In this document: piece after piece, positions 1-12,400 of the stretch | Layout: each line of letters begins with the position of its first letter | Position numbering within the stretch: the first letter of the stretch is position 1 | Assembly: GCA_005765155.1 (NCBI GenBank) | Contig: VCCP01000004.1 | Span: 372,001 to 436,000, forward strand | DNA: 64,000 bases | From: Zelopaecilomyces penicillatus | Lineage: Eukaryota > Ascomycota > Sordariomycetes > Hypocreales > Pseudodiploosporaceae | Reading direction: 5' to 3' | Notes under the pieces: model-generated | The model's input: only the letters and a program-made list of their open reading frames with translations | What the model was told of the DNA's origin: nothing | Database searches by the model: none | Position numbers and translations under genes: made by a program

Positions 1-2284
1 CACGCGGGCGCTGCTCAATCTCGCCCAGAATCTCACAGGAGCGCTTCTTTGGCGCTCCCGTCATAGATCCGGGAGGAAGAGACGCCTTGAGGACGTGGAT
101 CCCGCGTGGTGTTGTTGTGTTTCCACTGCCATTGTTACCATTGCTGTTGTTGCGCTCCCGGACAGCATCCGGATCCGGGAGCTGGCCCTCAATCACCGAG
201 ACAAGCTGGTAGACGGTTTCGTACTCCTCCACCACCATCAGCTTCGAGACCCACGTGTTCTCCGCGCCGACGACGCCACTGAGATCGTGGCGTATCAGAT
301 CGACAATCATGAGGTTCTCTGCGCGTTCCTTGGAACTGCCAAGAATGGCGTGCGCCTGCTCGCGAGTCATCTCGGGACTCTTCTTGACGGTGCCCTTGAT
401 GGGCCGGAACTGACAGTGACCCTCGCGCGTCCAGCGGAGGAACCGCTCAGGACTACTGCCTACGACAACAACGTCTGAGAGACGCATGAAGGCGCCAAAT
501 GGCGCAGGGTTGTTCTGGCGCAGCCGCTTGTAGAGCGCCCACTCGTTGACGACGGCGCCGCTGCCGTTGAGCTTGCTGGCGGGCACGACGATCTCCGTCT
601 CGTCTGTAAGACATAGCTCGTAGGAGTCACCGGAAGCTAGAAAGCTCTGGCACTGCAGCACTTTAGAGCGATAGTTGTTTTCCGTGGGCCGTGAGACAGT
701 CGCACTGTTGAGCGCCTCCTCAAGCAGTTTGGACTCTGTGGGCGTCATGGGCGCGTGTGAGGGCGGTGTTGCTTTCTTGAGCATGCTGGCGATTTCTGAC
801 TGGCTGGCCAGCCCATCAACGGTTCTTCCTGCGTTGAGGATCCATGCCCAGTCACCAGGTAGTAGTGACTGGATGTACACCTGGGATGTCTCATGGTCGA
901 TGACAATGCTGCGGTGGATAAAGGCAAAGTTAATGTCTGGAACACCACCCGTAGCACACGATGGATGCAGGTCAACATCAATTGTCTCCAAGCCTGCTTC
1001 GTATGAGATGTATCCCATGAAACCGCCCCAGAAAGGGCTGTCCTCTGGGAGATGGCCGGCGACAAACCGGTCCATACCCGTTAGGCAAATGTCAGCGCCA
1101 GGCGTAGAAGCCCGCGAGGCTGCCCCTTGGGTTCGGGGATCATGGAGATCCAGGGACTCCTGCAGTAGCGGCCACACTTCCTCAATAGAGTTAAGCTGTG
1201 TCGCGTACATTTGTCCAGGCCCCAAACCATACCGCAGGGTTTGGTCTGTAACTTTATAAGTCACCTTCATCGTTTTACCAGGAGTGATGAGGCCGATGAT
1301 GCTATATCTGCCACTCGCGTGGCCCTGAGAGTCAAGCATGACGACCTCATCGCGGCCGCAGCCCAGCGACTCGAGTAACTTGACAGCATTGATAGACGCA
1401 GCTGGGTGTTTTCCCCAGCGAAGGAAAATGTCCTCTGCACCGCAGATATCGCGCAGCTCTTGTGCCAGATGAGAAGTGCTGCTGCCACCATGCATAGCAC
1501 TAGCACGCGTATCAAGGGGATCAGGCTGTGAAAGCTGGGCAGTGCTGTTGGAAATCCTAGCCCAGCCCTTGACCACCCTTCGGTTCCGTCGATATAACCA
1601 CTCCTTTGCATGTGACCACCAATTCGCGACTAAATCCTTGCCTGCCTTTGAAGTGCAGATGGACTCTGGATGAAACTGAACACCCCAAAAGGGCTTTGTA
1701 GTATGTCGGACGCCCATCAAGATGCGACCATTGGCCTCGTCGCTGACATCCCAAGCCAGCGGCCGCAGTGACGGGCAATTTTCTGTAGGCTCCCAAAACT
1801 CCTCATCCGAGTCCTGGTTACTGCCGAGGTCTGCGTGTAGAGAGTGGTACTGCGTAGCATCAAGGTCGCCAATGCCTTTAAAAATGTCGGTGGCGCGATG
1901 TGACGCCCTACTAATGATTCCATGTCGCGCACGCCGGAGCTTCTTCACTTCAGCGCCATGGTTGTAGCACAGAGACTGGAAGCCCAAGCAGATGCCAAAA
2001 ACAGGCAGCATGTGCGCATCATTGAGTCCCCAGAGCTTGTTGATGAGGCCGACGTCGTTTGGGTTGGCGGGGTGGCCTGGTCCAGGGCCGATGACTACTG
2101 CGTCAAAGGAATCGAGAACATGTTCGAGGTTGTGGTTTACTTCTTCGTCGTCAATGTGCACGACGGTAACGTCTGCTCCGAGGCTTTGTTCTACTAGGCC
2201 GACGATGTTGTTTGTGAAGGAGTCGAAGGCGTCTATGAAGAGGATGCGGCGGTGCTCTACTGGCCCAGGATCGATGGAGCCCAT
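1..2284 (-). CDS. Aminodeoxychorismate synthase, PabA-PabB fusion (3' end cut by window edge)
   Basis: Makes 4-amino-4-deoxychorismate from chorismate and glutamine, the first committed step to p-aminobenzoate and folate. One frame without introns runs from ATG 2284 off the left edge, 761 codons visible. The N-terminal glutamine amidotransferase starts with LFIDAFDSFTNN and has its nucleophile Cys99 in GICLGFQSL and the FWGVQFHPES triad segment. The C-terminal chorismate-binding half ends at the edge with PPGSMTGAPKKRSCEILGE, a hallmark of this fold. Fungal homologues are near 780-850 aa, so probably the last few dozen residues are missing. The order amidotransferase then synthase, and DAFDSF, favour PabA-PabB over anthranilate synthase. 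A (CA)n tract lies only 8 bp upstream of the start codon. Confidence 0.93.
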   Translation of the reverse strand, partial: MGSIDPGPVEHRRILFIDAFDSFTNNIVGLVEQSLGADVTVVHIDDEEVNHNLEHVLDSFDAVVIGPGPGHPANPNDVGLINKLWGLNDAHMLPVFGICLGFQSLCYNHGAEVKKLRRARHGIISRASHRATDIFKGIGDLDATQYHSLHADLGSNQDSDEEFWEPTENCPSLRPLAWDVSDEANGRILMGVRHTTKPFWGVQFHPESICTSKAGKDLVANWWSHAKEWLYRRNRRVVKGWARISNSTAQLSQPDPLDTRASAMHGGSSTSHLAQELRDICGAEDIFLRWGKHPAASINAVKLLESLGCGRDEVVMLDSQGHASGRYSIIGLITPGKTMKVTYKVTDQTLRYGLGPGQMYATQLNSIEEVWPLLQESLDLHDPRTQGAASRASTPGADICLTGMDRFVAGHLPEDSPFWGGFMGYISYEAGLETIDVDLHPSCATGGVPDINFAFIHRSIVIDHETSQVYIQSLLPGDWAWILNAGRTVDGLASQSEIASMLKKATPPSHAPMTPTESKLLEEALNSATVSRPTENNYRSKVLQCQSFLASGDSYELCLTDETEIVVPASKLNGSGAVVNEWALYKRLRQNNPAPFGAFMRLSDVVVVGSSPERFLRWTREGHCQFRPIKGTVKKSPEMTREQAHAILGSSKERAENLMIVDLIRHDLSGVVGAENTWVSKLMVVEEYETVYQLVSVIEGQLPDPDAVRERNNSNGNNGSGNTTTPRGIHVLKASLPPGSMTGAPKKRSCEILGEIEQRPR

Positions 2285-2286
2285 GT

Positions 2287-2291
<5 letters not shown>

Positions 2292-2324
<33 letters not shown>
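2292..2324. repeat. (TG)n microsatellite next to the aminodeoxychorismate synthase start
   Basis: Sixteen TG units. Read on the gene's strand it is a CA tract ending 7 bases before the ATG, so it must lie in the 5' leader or at the core promoter. Confidence 0.95.
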
Positions 2325-2329
<5 letters not shown>

Positions 2330-5300
2330 GATTTTCAAGGTGCTATGCAACTGATAATGCTGCGCTCAGTCAATGAAGAAAAACAAAACTGTCTTTGGAA
2401 GAAAATTGGCGAAGGAGATGATGGGTATAAAGAGTAAAAAGTATGTGGTTATTCACAATCAAAGCAGATAAATGGAGGAACAGCTCGTCAACTTTAAAAA
2501 GACGACTCCTAGATATATCTCTTTTAAATAACAGGCCAGCCAGCCGAGCTCGTACGCCAGCGAGGGGTGCTATCGCGACTTGATCGATCCTCTCTCTCTC
2601 TCTCTCTTTTTCTGTGCAGGGTATCATCGGTGGCTTTCCCTAAAACAGCATCAGACCGGCCGACCACAAAGACAGAGAAAGAAAAAAAGACCCCAACGCC
2701 ACTCACACTCACACACACCCAGCCGATCAATCACCCTCTAAAACCCGTCTCAGAAGAAAAGCAGTCTTGTGCCTGGTTTTTTCTGTTATCAAAGCGTCAC
2801 TAAACAGCAAATCTGTCTCTACTATTAGGGTGGGTAACACTCAAAGCTTGTGCATGTTCAGTTTTTAGCGCGGTGGGTTTAGTTAGATAGATGGATGGAT
2901 GCAAAGTCCCCCCTCCCAGGGCGGTGGTAGAAAGTCGCCGTGCACGGTGGTCGTGTCAACATACTACGTACAGTACCCTGCATAGTCTGGGTAGCAATAA
3001 GGAATCCCGGAGATACGAGCTAAGGAACCCCATACGGAGGTTGGCTCCATACCATTTGGGACTCTTCGTAACCCCCTTTTGCCGCAGGCAGAGTAACCCT
3101 CCGTTGGATACCTCTTTGGCCTACGCCAAGGGGAGCCCGCCCAGAGAGGGTCATACCCGACCTGTCGAGGAATAAGGCCGTGTGTTCTTTTTTTTTCCCC
3201 AAGTGTGGGGGCGGGAGCGAATACAACCCTTTGATACCCGAGATGGTTAATTCTCGCGCTCTTTTTGGGGGGGTTTATCGCTGAATAGTTCCATCTGTCT
3301 GCCTTGCTCTGTTTCCGTTTCGTTACATTTGTACGAAAGTATGCATAGTATCTTGATACTGTGTGCTTTTCGTTGCAAGGGGGGGCGAACATCCCCACAC
3401 ATTGGTCAGAAGAAAAAGAAAACAAAAAAAAAACGCTCGGATATGGATGTAGTATTTTGACTCACGGGCTGGTTCTGCTTCCCAGAGTGCTGGGCAAGAG
3501 ATCTACGCACTCATAGTCGATTTAAAAGAAACCAAAAAGTAAAAAACCCGTATCAATTGGTAAATTGGTGCATTGCTAGAGTTAAATAGTGAGCACGTCT
3601 CTTCCTTCAGCAATCTTGGACTCGAATGTTTCAATTATATCCAAAGCTCAATTAAACACTCAACCAAACTGCTTCCCTCCCCCCCCCTCTCGGTGAAATC
3701 TCTAATAAGATCGACCGCCAGTAGAAAAAGCTTTGCAACCTCTTAGACCATCTAGACCAATTGGCCCGTACTATAATCCAGCCTTGTATGCGTGATAACC
3801 CCCCTCAGTCACAACGATATTGTGAGGTCTTATACCCTACATGTTCCGCACGGGGTGACAGAGCACACACTGAGATGGTCATGTCCGAGCGGCTTTTTTT
3901 CTTGGTCCCAGTAGTCGAGACCCGGCAATTGAGAGATATCTCTCATAGCTAAACACGATCACGATGCCGCGGATGTTTTAGTTGCGGCCCAATCATGTCA
4001 AAATAGCCTGCATAGATTTTTGAAGAAATTTTTCTTTCCCCTTTCTGCCCTCATTGCTTTTGAGATCCAAAAACTGCCGTGACTGATTGAGGGGGGTACG
4101 TGATCTACATAATTGTACACGCACACAGATGAACCAATTAAATGGAGCCCGCGGAGAGAGACCCAGAGGATGTGCTTCTACTTGTTTTACCATCTTAACA
4201 AGGGGCCATGCCAAAGTCCTACCAAATGCCAAGCGGATGCCAAAGTGATTTTGAAGCTAACAAGAGCCAAAGCAACATTCCCCGCAAACGCCAGGGCTCC
4301 TGTAGAAACCATCATCTCAACTTATCCCCCCTGTGCTCATTCCGCCACATCCCTATTCTGCCGAATAATGGCTTGCGGAACGGCCATCACTCTTTGACAA
4401 TGAGGCGTCGCCGGCTGTTCATCTTCCGCACCTCATCTGACAAAACAGTTATTATGCCGAGTGTCGGGTGCCGAGTGCTAGGGTTTTCCGCCTCCGGCAG
4501 ATGTTGGAGGGCATATAGTATAGGAACACGTAATCTCGGCTCTCGACTGCCTTTCTGGGTGTCCTTGCATGTATGCATGCATGCATGCATCTTGACGTTG
4601 ACGTTGACGTTGACGTCGCCATATGGAGGTTCTCGAACAGAAAAGACGTAACTTACGTGGCTCTTGGGCATAGTGAAGATGATATCCTGCCAGGGATTGG
4701 CGAGAACGTAACTTTGCCTGAGCGTTGAGCTATTATTGTATTTTACCCATCTAGTATTCATCACCGTCTATCGTTACCCTGTAGTTTACAGAATTGAAAA
4801 TATCTGAGGCTAGCAATCCACGTGCAAATCATTGGATTTACTTGTGACAAGATGAAACTGAAGATACCTACTTGCACATCCATCCATGATAGTAACCGCC
4901 AGCCTTTCTTTGAGCAGACCCATTCCATCGCCCTCGGCAGCCACTCCTCCGAGGTCTGTGAGACAGTGACCCAGGGAGTTCTTGGCCCGACAAATCGGTT
5001 GGTAGGGAGCGGAGAGCGGCCGTTGTTCCAGGGGAGAACCAAAGAAGAACCCCTGTTTCCAACCAGGAATAGAATGTGTCTTTTGTCCTGTGACAATCGA
5101 AGAGAGGAACCTCTTTGTGGATTCTTTATCCCCCAACAGTACTCTACCCACACGTATGACGGTATGACTATCTACTATGTATCCATACCAGAGTCCAGAT
5201 GAACAGGTTTGGCCCAAAAGTGGCGGCCCCTCTCAATCAACCGTTTCGGCCCTGACTAGTCGAATCTACTTGTAATTACGTGGGAAAAGCCCATCCATCT

Positions 5301-6454
5301 CTTGGCTAGCAGAGGCGCACCCTTCCCAACATGGGATCTAGAAGGATTCCCGATTGCTTCTGGTGCTGCCAATTCGAGATTGCTAATAAAAGTGATAAGG
5401 ATACTTAGTGCTGCTGCTGCTGCTGCCTAGTTCGACAACAATTGCGCTTCTCATTTAAGCGTGCGGCGCGTGCGGGCTAGTTAGATGGAAATATCTCCCG
5501 AAGTCTCCGAAGTGCCGAGATTCCTAAACACCTACTAAAAAGCTCGAGCCAGCTCAACAACTCGATGTTTTTAGGCTAAGATTCCTTTGACAGAAATGTC
5601 AATGCCAAACCAAACACGGGCTAAGTTGATTAGTTAGTACACAGACACACACCCTCCCCCCTCCTCTCTCTCCTCACACCATGCTTCATGTTGTTCCCAC
5701 TTTCCCCCTCCCCCCCAAGCTGTAGGAATGAATTGCAGCTGCTGCTGGGGGGAGCTTGATGGACCCTCAACCGTCTTTTTCATCCCATGTCCATCTCTGC
5801 CACCCTTACCATCGGGACTGCGAGATCCTTGATCGCGGCCTTTGTAAGCTCCGACCACCGGTCCCCAGAACATTGTACTCGTAATCTTACAAGCAATAGT
5901 TAGCCGTCTACAGTAAGCGGCGTCTGAATCCGGCAACTCCTTGATTAACAACTACTGGCCTGGTCAAAGCCACCGAAGGGGGGTTCCGCGAAAGCCACCG
6001 GCCATGCCATGTGCAACGAGTTCATTCCCACGCTTGCGCGCCCGGCGCCGGTCCCGAGCAGGAATGCCCACTCGGCACCGGCCAAGGGGTTTGATCGGCC
6101 ACTATCTTAATCATGGCGATTCATGGTAGCACGCTATGTGCTGCATGGCAATTGCAAATGCAGACTTGGCTCGTGTAAATGAGAATGTAACCTAAGTAAA
6201 CATCACCACGTTCCTCCGTTCTTTAGGATATTATAATAAACATCGCCCAACCTACTATTCCAAACATCTTCGTTATTCTTTTCCCCATTGTCTGACTTTG
6301 ACTACATCGCAACCTCCATTATCACATTCCAATAATCTCGCACAACCGACTATTTATCATCTATTAGGAATACTGCAAAGTCAATTAGCAAGGCCTCAAC
6401 CTTGCCTTGGAATATTCCTCACCATCTCCACGCCCATACACCACAATACTTGCG
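2325..6454. other. 4.1-kb intergenic region, no gene recognised
   Basis: This is the divergent interval between aminodeoxychorismate synthase and the HR-PKS. It holds a (CT)n tract at 2590-2607, an (ATGC)n tract near 4572-4590 followed directly by four TTGACG units near 4592-4615, and a (CTG)n tract at 5411-5426. Open frames at 2964-3425 and three overlapping ones at 4761-5217 match no family I know and show no splice-linked continuation. I read it as promoter and spacer DNA. Confidence 0.5.
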
Positions 6455-9400
6455 ATGAGTTCATCAATACAACTCGATAATGGAGCAGGCAGCACAGAGG
6501 CTATGCCCATTGCCATTGTTGGCATGGGCTGCCGGCTGCCTGGTGGTGCCTCGAACCCAGAGAAGCTCTGGGACCTCTTGACGAGGAAACAGTCTGCTCG
6601 GAAAGAAACCCCACCTGATCGATTCAATATCGACGCATTCTACCATCCGAACGCAGACAAGAACGGGACGGTATGTTTAATCTACAACCTCACTTTCTTG
6701 TAGCAATTTGACTAACATCCTATAGATGAACAACCGTGCTGGTCACTACTTGGAAGAAGACATCTCAGCGTTTGATGCTCCTTTTTTCTCCATCTCTCCC
6801 GCCGAGGCTATCAGCATGGACCCTATGCAGCGCATTCTGCTAGAGGTCGCATACGAAGCCATGGAAAGCGCAGGCATCCCTATTAATTCACTTGCCGGCT
6901 CAGATACGAGCTGCTTTGTCGGGTGCTTCACGTCCGACTACGATCAGATCGCAAAGCGAGATCCTGAAACATTACCTAAATATCACTCAGTCGGAACTGG
7001 TCAGGCTATCCTGTCGAACCGTCTAAGCTTCTACTTTGATCTCAAGGGCCCTAGTGTCACACTCGATACAGCATGCAGCAGCAGTTTGGTGGCTGTTCAT
7101 TTGGCGTGTCAGAGTCTGAGGACTGGCGAGAGCAAGACAGCTGTTGTTGGAGCTACACACGCAATTCTGAATCCCGATATCCAGGTCGGCATGACCAATC
7201 TTCACTTCCTCAGCCCAGATTCCAGATGTCACACATTCGACTCAAGAGCAAATGGATATGCTCGCGGCGAAGGCATGGCAGCGCTTATTCTTAAGCCCCT
7301 ATCTGACGCAATCCGAGATGGCGACACTATCCGTGCCGTCATTCGAGGCACAGCCGTCAACTCCAACGGAAAGAATCCCGGCATTACACTTCCATCAAAA
7401 GAGGCGCAGGTTCGTCTGATCCAATCCGCCTACGAGCAAGCCGGTTGTGATCCCTCCCAAACCGGCTATTGCGAAGCTCACGGCACAGGAACTGCTGCCG
7501 GTGATCCCCTTGAGGCCAGTGCTATCGGAGATGCACTGGGCGCACACCGACCAGACGGAGAGGAGAACAAGCTCTATGTGGGTAGCATCAAGACCAATAT
7601 TGGCCATCTTGAAGGTGCCAGTGGTTTGGCTGGCATTGTAAAAGCCGTCATGAGTGTAGAAAGGGGTTTCATTGCGCCTAATCTGTGGTTTGAAAAGGGA
7701 AATCCTGCCATTGATTTCGACGCCTGGCGGATCCGAGTGCCCACCGAGGTCATTCCCTGGCCGATGTCTGGGCTTCGACGAGCCAGCGTCAACGGATTTG
7801 GCTACGGAGGCACCAACGGCCATGTCATCATCGACGATGCTTACCATTTTATGAAAGAGCGAGGCCTTAGCGGCAAGCACATGACTGCGAAGCCAGAACT
7901 GCCATTCATTATAGAGGAGAACCTGATGACAGTATCAGTCTCAGACATCTCTGACGATGAATCGGCTTCTGTATTCCAACGCAGCGGTATCAACACCCCT
8001 AGCTCAGATGAATCCGTATGCTCTGATCCCAGCGGCCCAGAGACTCGTCCTAGAGTATTCTTCCTATCTGGCCACGAGAATGAGTCTATCCTCAACAACG
8101 CCAAAGCTTACGCCGCACACTTGACTGCGCAGGAGCAAGGCAATGAGGAACAGCTTCTGGACGATCTTGCGTTTACCTTGGGTGAACGTCGCTCTAGGTT
8201 CGACTACGGAAGTGCAGTCGTCGCATCGACCAAAGAGGAGTTGATTGAGGGTCTTGAGTCGTTACCAAACGCGGTGCGACGCAATACTGAGACACCTGAG
8301 CTTGCGTTTGTTTTCACCGGCCAGGGTGCTCAGTGGTGGGCTATGGGGAGAGAGCTGTTGCAATATCCAGTTTTCTTTCAGAGTTTAGCTGCTTGCAACG
8401 AGGCGCTCCAGTCATTTGGATGTTCATGGTCCTTGTCTGGTAAGTACTTGAGAATCGAATACATTTCTGCAACATCTAAATTTTTGCTAACCTATTGTCC
8501 TTTATAGATGAGCTCCAAAAAGATAAACGCTCCTCTCGCATCAACGAAGCTGAAATCTCACAGCCAGTATGCTCAGCAGTGCAAATCGGACTCGTCGATC
8601 TCTACGCTTCTTGGAACGTCCACCCCAACAAGGTCGTCGGACATTCCAGCGGCGAAATTGCAGCCGCATACGCCACTGGAGCTCTGTCCCTCGAGTCTTC
8701 CATGCGCGTCGCCTTCTTCCGTGGTCTTCTTTCACCAAAGATCAAGACTCTAGGCTACAAGGGCGGCATGATGGCCGCAGGCCTGTCTGAGGAGGATGCT
8801 GTTGAGGAGATCAAGTCCATGGATAGCAACGTTGGAAAAGCCGCTGTGGCTTGCGTCAACAGTCCCAAGAGTGTGACCCTGTCTGGAGATTTAAGTGCCA
8901 TTGCTCACTTGCAAAGAACACTCACTTCGCGAGGAGTGTTTGCGCGTAAGCTGCAGGTCGAGACGGCGTATCACTCTCACCATATGCTTGCGATTGCTGA
9001 GGAATACCGTGAGAAGCTAGCGGATCTTGAAGTCGTCCCTTGGGCAGAGCGCAAGTCTGTCACAATGCATTCATCTGTGACATCTCGCACTGTGACTGCC
9101 GACGACAGCCTCGCTGGCGAGTACTGGGTCGAAAACATGGTTTCATGTGTTCGCTTCTCGGCTGCTCTGACAGATCTCTGCAGCCAAGGTAATGATGAGA
9201 ATGCGAAGTCGGCAACTATCCTATTCGAGCTCGGCCCTCATGCCGCCCTGGCTGGCCCAGTAAAGCAGATCTTGTCTAGCATGTTAGAGCCTGGTCAAGA
9301 GGCCACTCCTATTCAGTACTTCTCTGCGCTTGTCCGTGAGCAAGACGCTGCAGTGACTGCTCTCAAGGCGGCATCTTCCCTGTTCATGCAGGGATATCCA

Positions 9401-12400
9401 GTTGACCTGAACACAGCCAACTTTGCTCACGCTACTCACAAGTCCTCCCTCTCCGTCCTGGCTGATTTGCCAAAGTATAGCTGGAATCACTCTCGCAAGT
9501 ACTGGGCAGAGTCTCGTCTCAGCCGTGACCACCGGTTCCGCCCATTTGCCCGCACTGATATCCTCGGCGCACCTTCAAATGACTGGAACCCCATTGAGCC
9601 TCGCTGGCGCAACTTCATTCGGCTGTCTGAGCAGCCATGGGTTCGCAGCCATGTGGTACAGGGTGCTATAGTCTACCCGGCTGCTGGTTTCTGCTGCATG
9701 GCACTTGAGGCCGCAAAGCAGATGCATACGCTTGCCTCCAGATCCCAGGATGCCAAGATAACAGCCCCAATTGCTGAATACAAGATTCGGGATTTTATCA
9801 TCTCACGGGCGCTCGTTGTCCCAGAAGCTGAGGAAGGCGTCGAAGTCACCTTTTCGATGCGCCCTGATCCAACCGCCACCTCCACCGAGTCTGTTCTCAG
9901 CTGGAACGAGTTTAGAATCTTTTCTTACACTGAGGCAAACGGATGGGCAGAGCACTGCCGTGGCTCGGTTGCCCTAGTCTATAGTGACGAGACAGAAGCG
10001 GCATCTAAAATTGATGCAAAGATTCTGGCTGGGCAAGTCGAGGCCAAGGAAGCTTGCAATGCTCCTGTTGCATCAAGCAAGCTATATGCTGGACTGGATG
10101 CTGCCGGGTTGTACTATGGTCCTGAATTCCAAGGCATTGTCGACGTTTTGCTTGGCCCAGGCCACGCTCTCGGCACTGTTGAAGTGACTGACACGGCTAG
10201 TGGAATGCCTCTAAGTTTCGAGTTTGATCGGATCATCCATCCTGCTACCATGGACACTTTCTTGCAAATGACGATTGCGGCTGTTACTCAAGGCAATATC
10301 AGCAACCTGACTCAGCCATTTGTTCCCGTATCGGTGCAAGATATCAGCGTCTCTGGCAAGATCACAGCGCCGGCTGGGCAGAAGCTTCAGGTATCAGCCA
10401 ACGCTCAGAAGCACGGAACTCGTGATATTCGTGCCAGCGTCACTGCTGTTGCAGAAGACACAGGATCCATGATCCGGATGTCCGGTGTTCAGCTGGTTGC
10501 CATTGCTTCTTCAGCTGAAGATGGTGAGGTCAAGACTGTTGCCAACCACACTGCAGTTGCTGTGTGGGAGCCTGACGTCGACCTCCTCGAAATGACCAAG
10601 ATGAATGATATTTTGCAATCCTCGTCTACTCTTGATCATAACAGCTCAAGGCTGAAAGATCTCGAGATGCTTGCCTACTACTTCTTTGAAAAGGTGATGG
10701 ATGAAATGAAGGACGTCGATGTCAACTCTTTGCATCCACACCATCAAAAGTTCTGGCGGTACATGCAGCACCAGCGTGATATGGTCCTGTCAAACACACA
10801 TGAGCAGCAGAACGCAGAATGGTCGAACCTCAACGAACCTCAAACTGTCGCTCGTCTCGAAGAACTCATGGACAGACTGACCGCCGAAGGCGACTACGAA
10901 GGGCAAATGTTTGTTCGCATGGGCCATGCCTTGGCCTCGGTTCTGAGAAAGGAAGTCGAGCCACTTGCCCTGATGATGAAGGAAAATCTGCTGTACAACT
11001 ACTACACTGTCTCACTCGGTACTCAGGGAACTTACCCCCAGATTGCAAAATACGTGTCCATGCTCTCGCACAAATACCCCGATCTGGAGTATCTAGAAAT
11101 CGGTGCCGGTACTGGTGGCTGTACCACGCCGGTGCTGCAAGCGCTCAGCGGTGCTGCTGGTCGGGATTATCCCAGGATGAAGTCATATACCTACACGGAT
11201 ATTTCTTCCGGCTTTTTCGAGCAGGCTGCTGCCAAGTTTAGCGACTGGAAAGACATGATGGAATTTGCTAAACTCGATATTGAGCAAGATCCTGTTAACC
11301 AGTCAGGCTTTGAGAACCGCCAGTTCGATGTCATCATCGCAGCTAATGTGCTTCACGCAACCTATGATATTCAGCGCACTATCAAGCATACTCGCAAGCT
11401 TCTCCGCCCAGGTGGTAAGCTCATCTTGCTTGACATGACTCACTCCATGATGGCTGTGTCCCTGATCTTTGGTAACCTTCCTGGATGGTGGAATTGCTCC
11501 GAATCCTGGCGAGAATATGGCCCTCTGTTGGATGAGGAGCAGTGGCGTGATGTCCTTCTCAACCAAGGATTCTCTGATCTTCAAGCCAGCTCAGCAGATG
11601 TTCTGGATCCATTGGAGGAGCAGACTAGGGTCATTGTTGCTTCTGCGGTTGAACATGTAGTTCAAGTCAAGAACACTACTTCACCACCCCATGTCCTTCT
11701 CATCGGTCCAGATGCTTCATCTGAGAATGCCATGGTTCAAACCACCAAGACCAAACTGAACGACGCAGGAATTACCACCACATGCTGCACTCTGACAGAT
11801 TCTCAGACCCGGGACCTTACCGGAACAGCAGTCATCAGCTTTGCTGAACTTGACGAAGGTGTCTTGCTTAACATCTCAGACTCAGATCTCACCGCACTGC
11901 AACGCCTTCTATCAGACTCAACCGGTCTTGTTTGGGTCACTCGCGGCGGCTCAGCCAGCAAGGGCACTCGTCCAGAACTAGCTTTATTCCAGGGCATGGC
12001 TCGCTCCCTTCGTGCAGAGCGAGAAAGCGTTCCTTGCGTCTCACTCAACCTTGATGCCGAAACTCCCCTGCCCACCTCCGATGCGGTTGATCTCATCGTC
12101 AAGGTCTTTGAGCAGAGCTTCGGTCTCGCAGTTGGAGCCGACTTTGGCCTCTCAGACCGAGAGTTTACTGAAGAAAGGGGGGTTTTGCAGATCAAGCGAG
12201 CTATTGAGAATACTCAGTTTAATGAGCTTATTGCTACGCAAACTCAACGACTGGAGCCAAAGGCTGAGCTGCAGGATATCTTTGACAGCGATCGCAATCT
12301 TCAAGTCAGGATCGGAACTGACGGTAAGCTTGAATCACTCGTCTTTGACGACGCTACCGACATTGGAGAACTGGCAGATGATCACGTCGAGGTTTCTGTG

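Noticed and set aside
2964..3425. 153-codon minus frame upstream of the PKS
   Set aside because: Odd composition, no motif, no splice continuation.
4761..5217. Three overlapping frames of about 130 codons on both strands
   Set aside because: Mutually overlapping, no recognisable motif, and no signal peptide or splice partner.
6407..6454. Upstream in-frame ATG for the HR-PKS
   Set aside because: Would add 16 residues rich in Pro/Ser before the normal N-terminus; 6455 is kept, though 6407 cannot be excluded.
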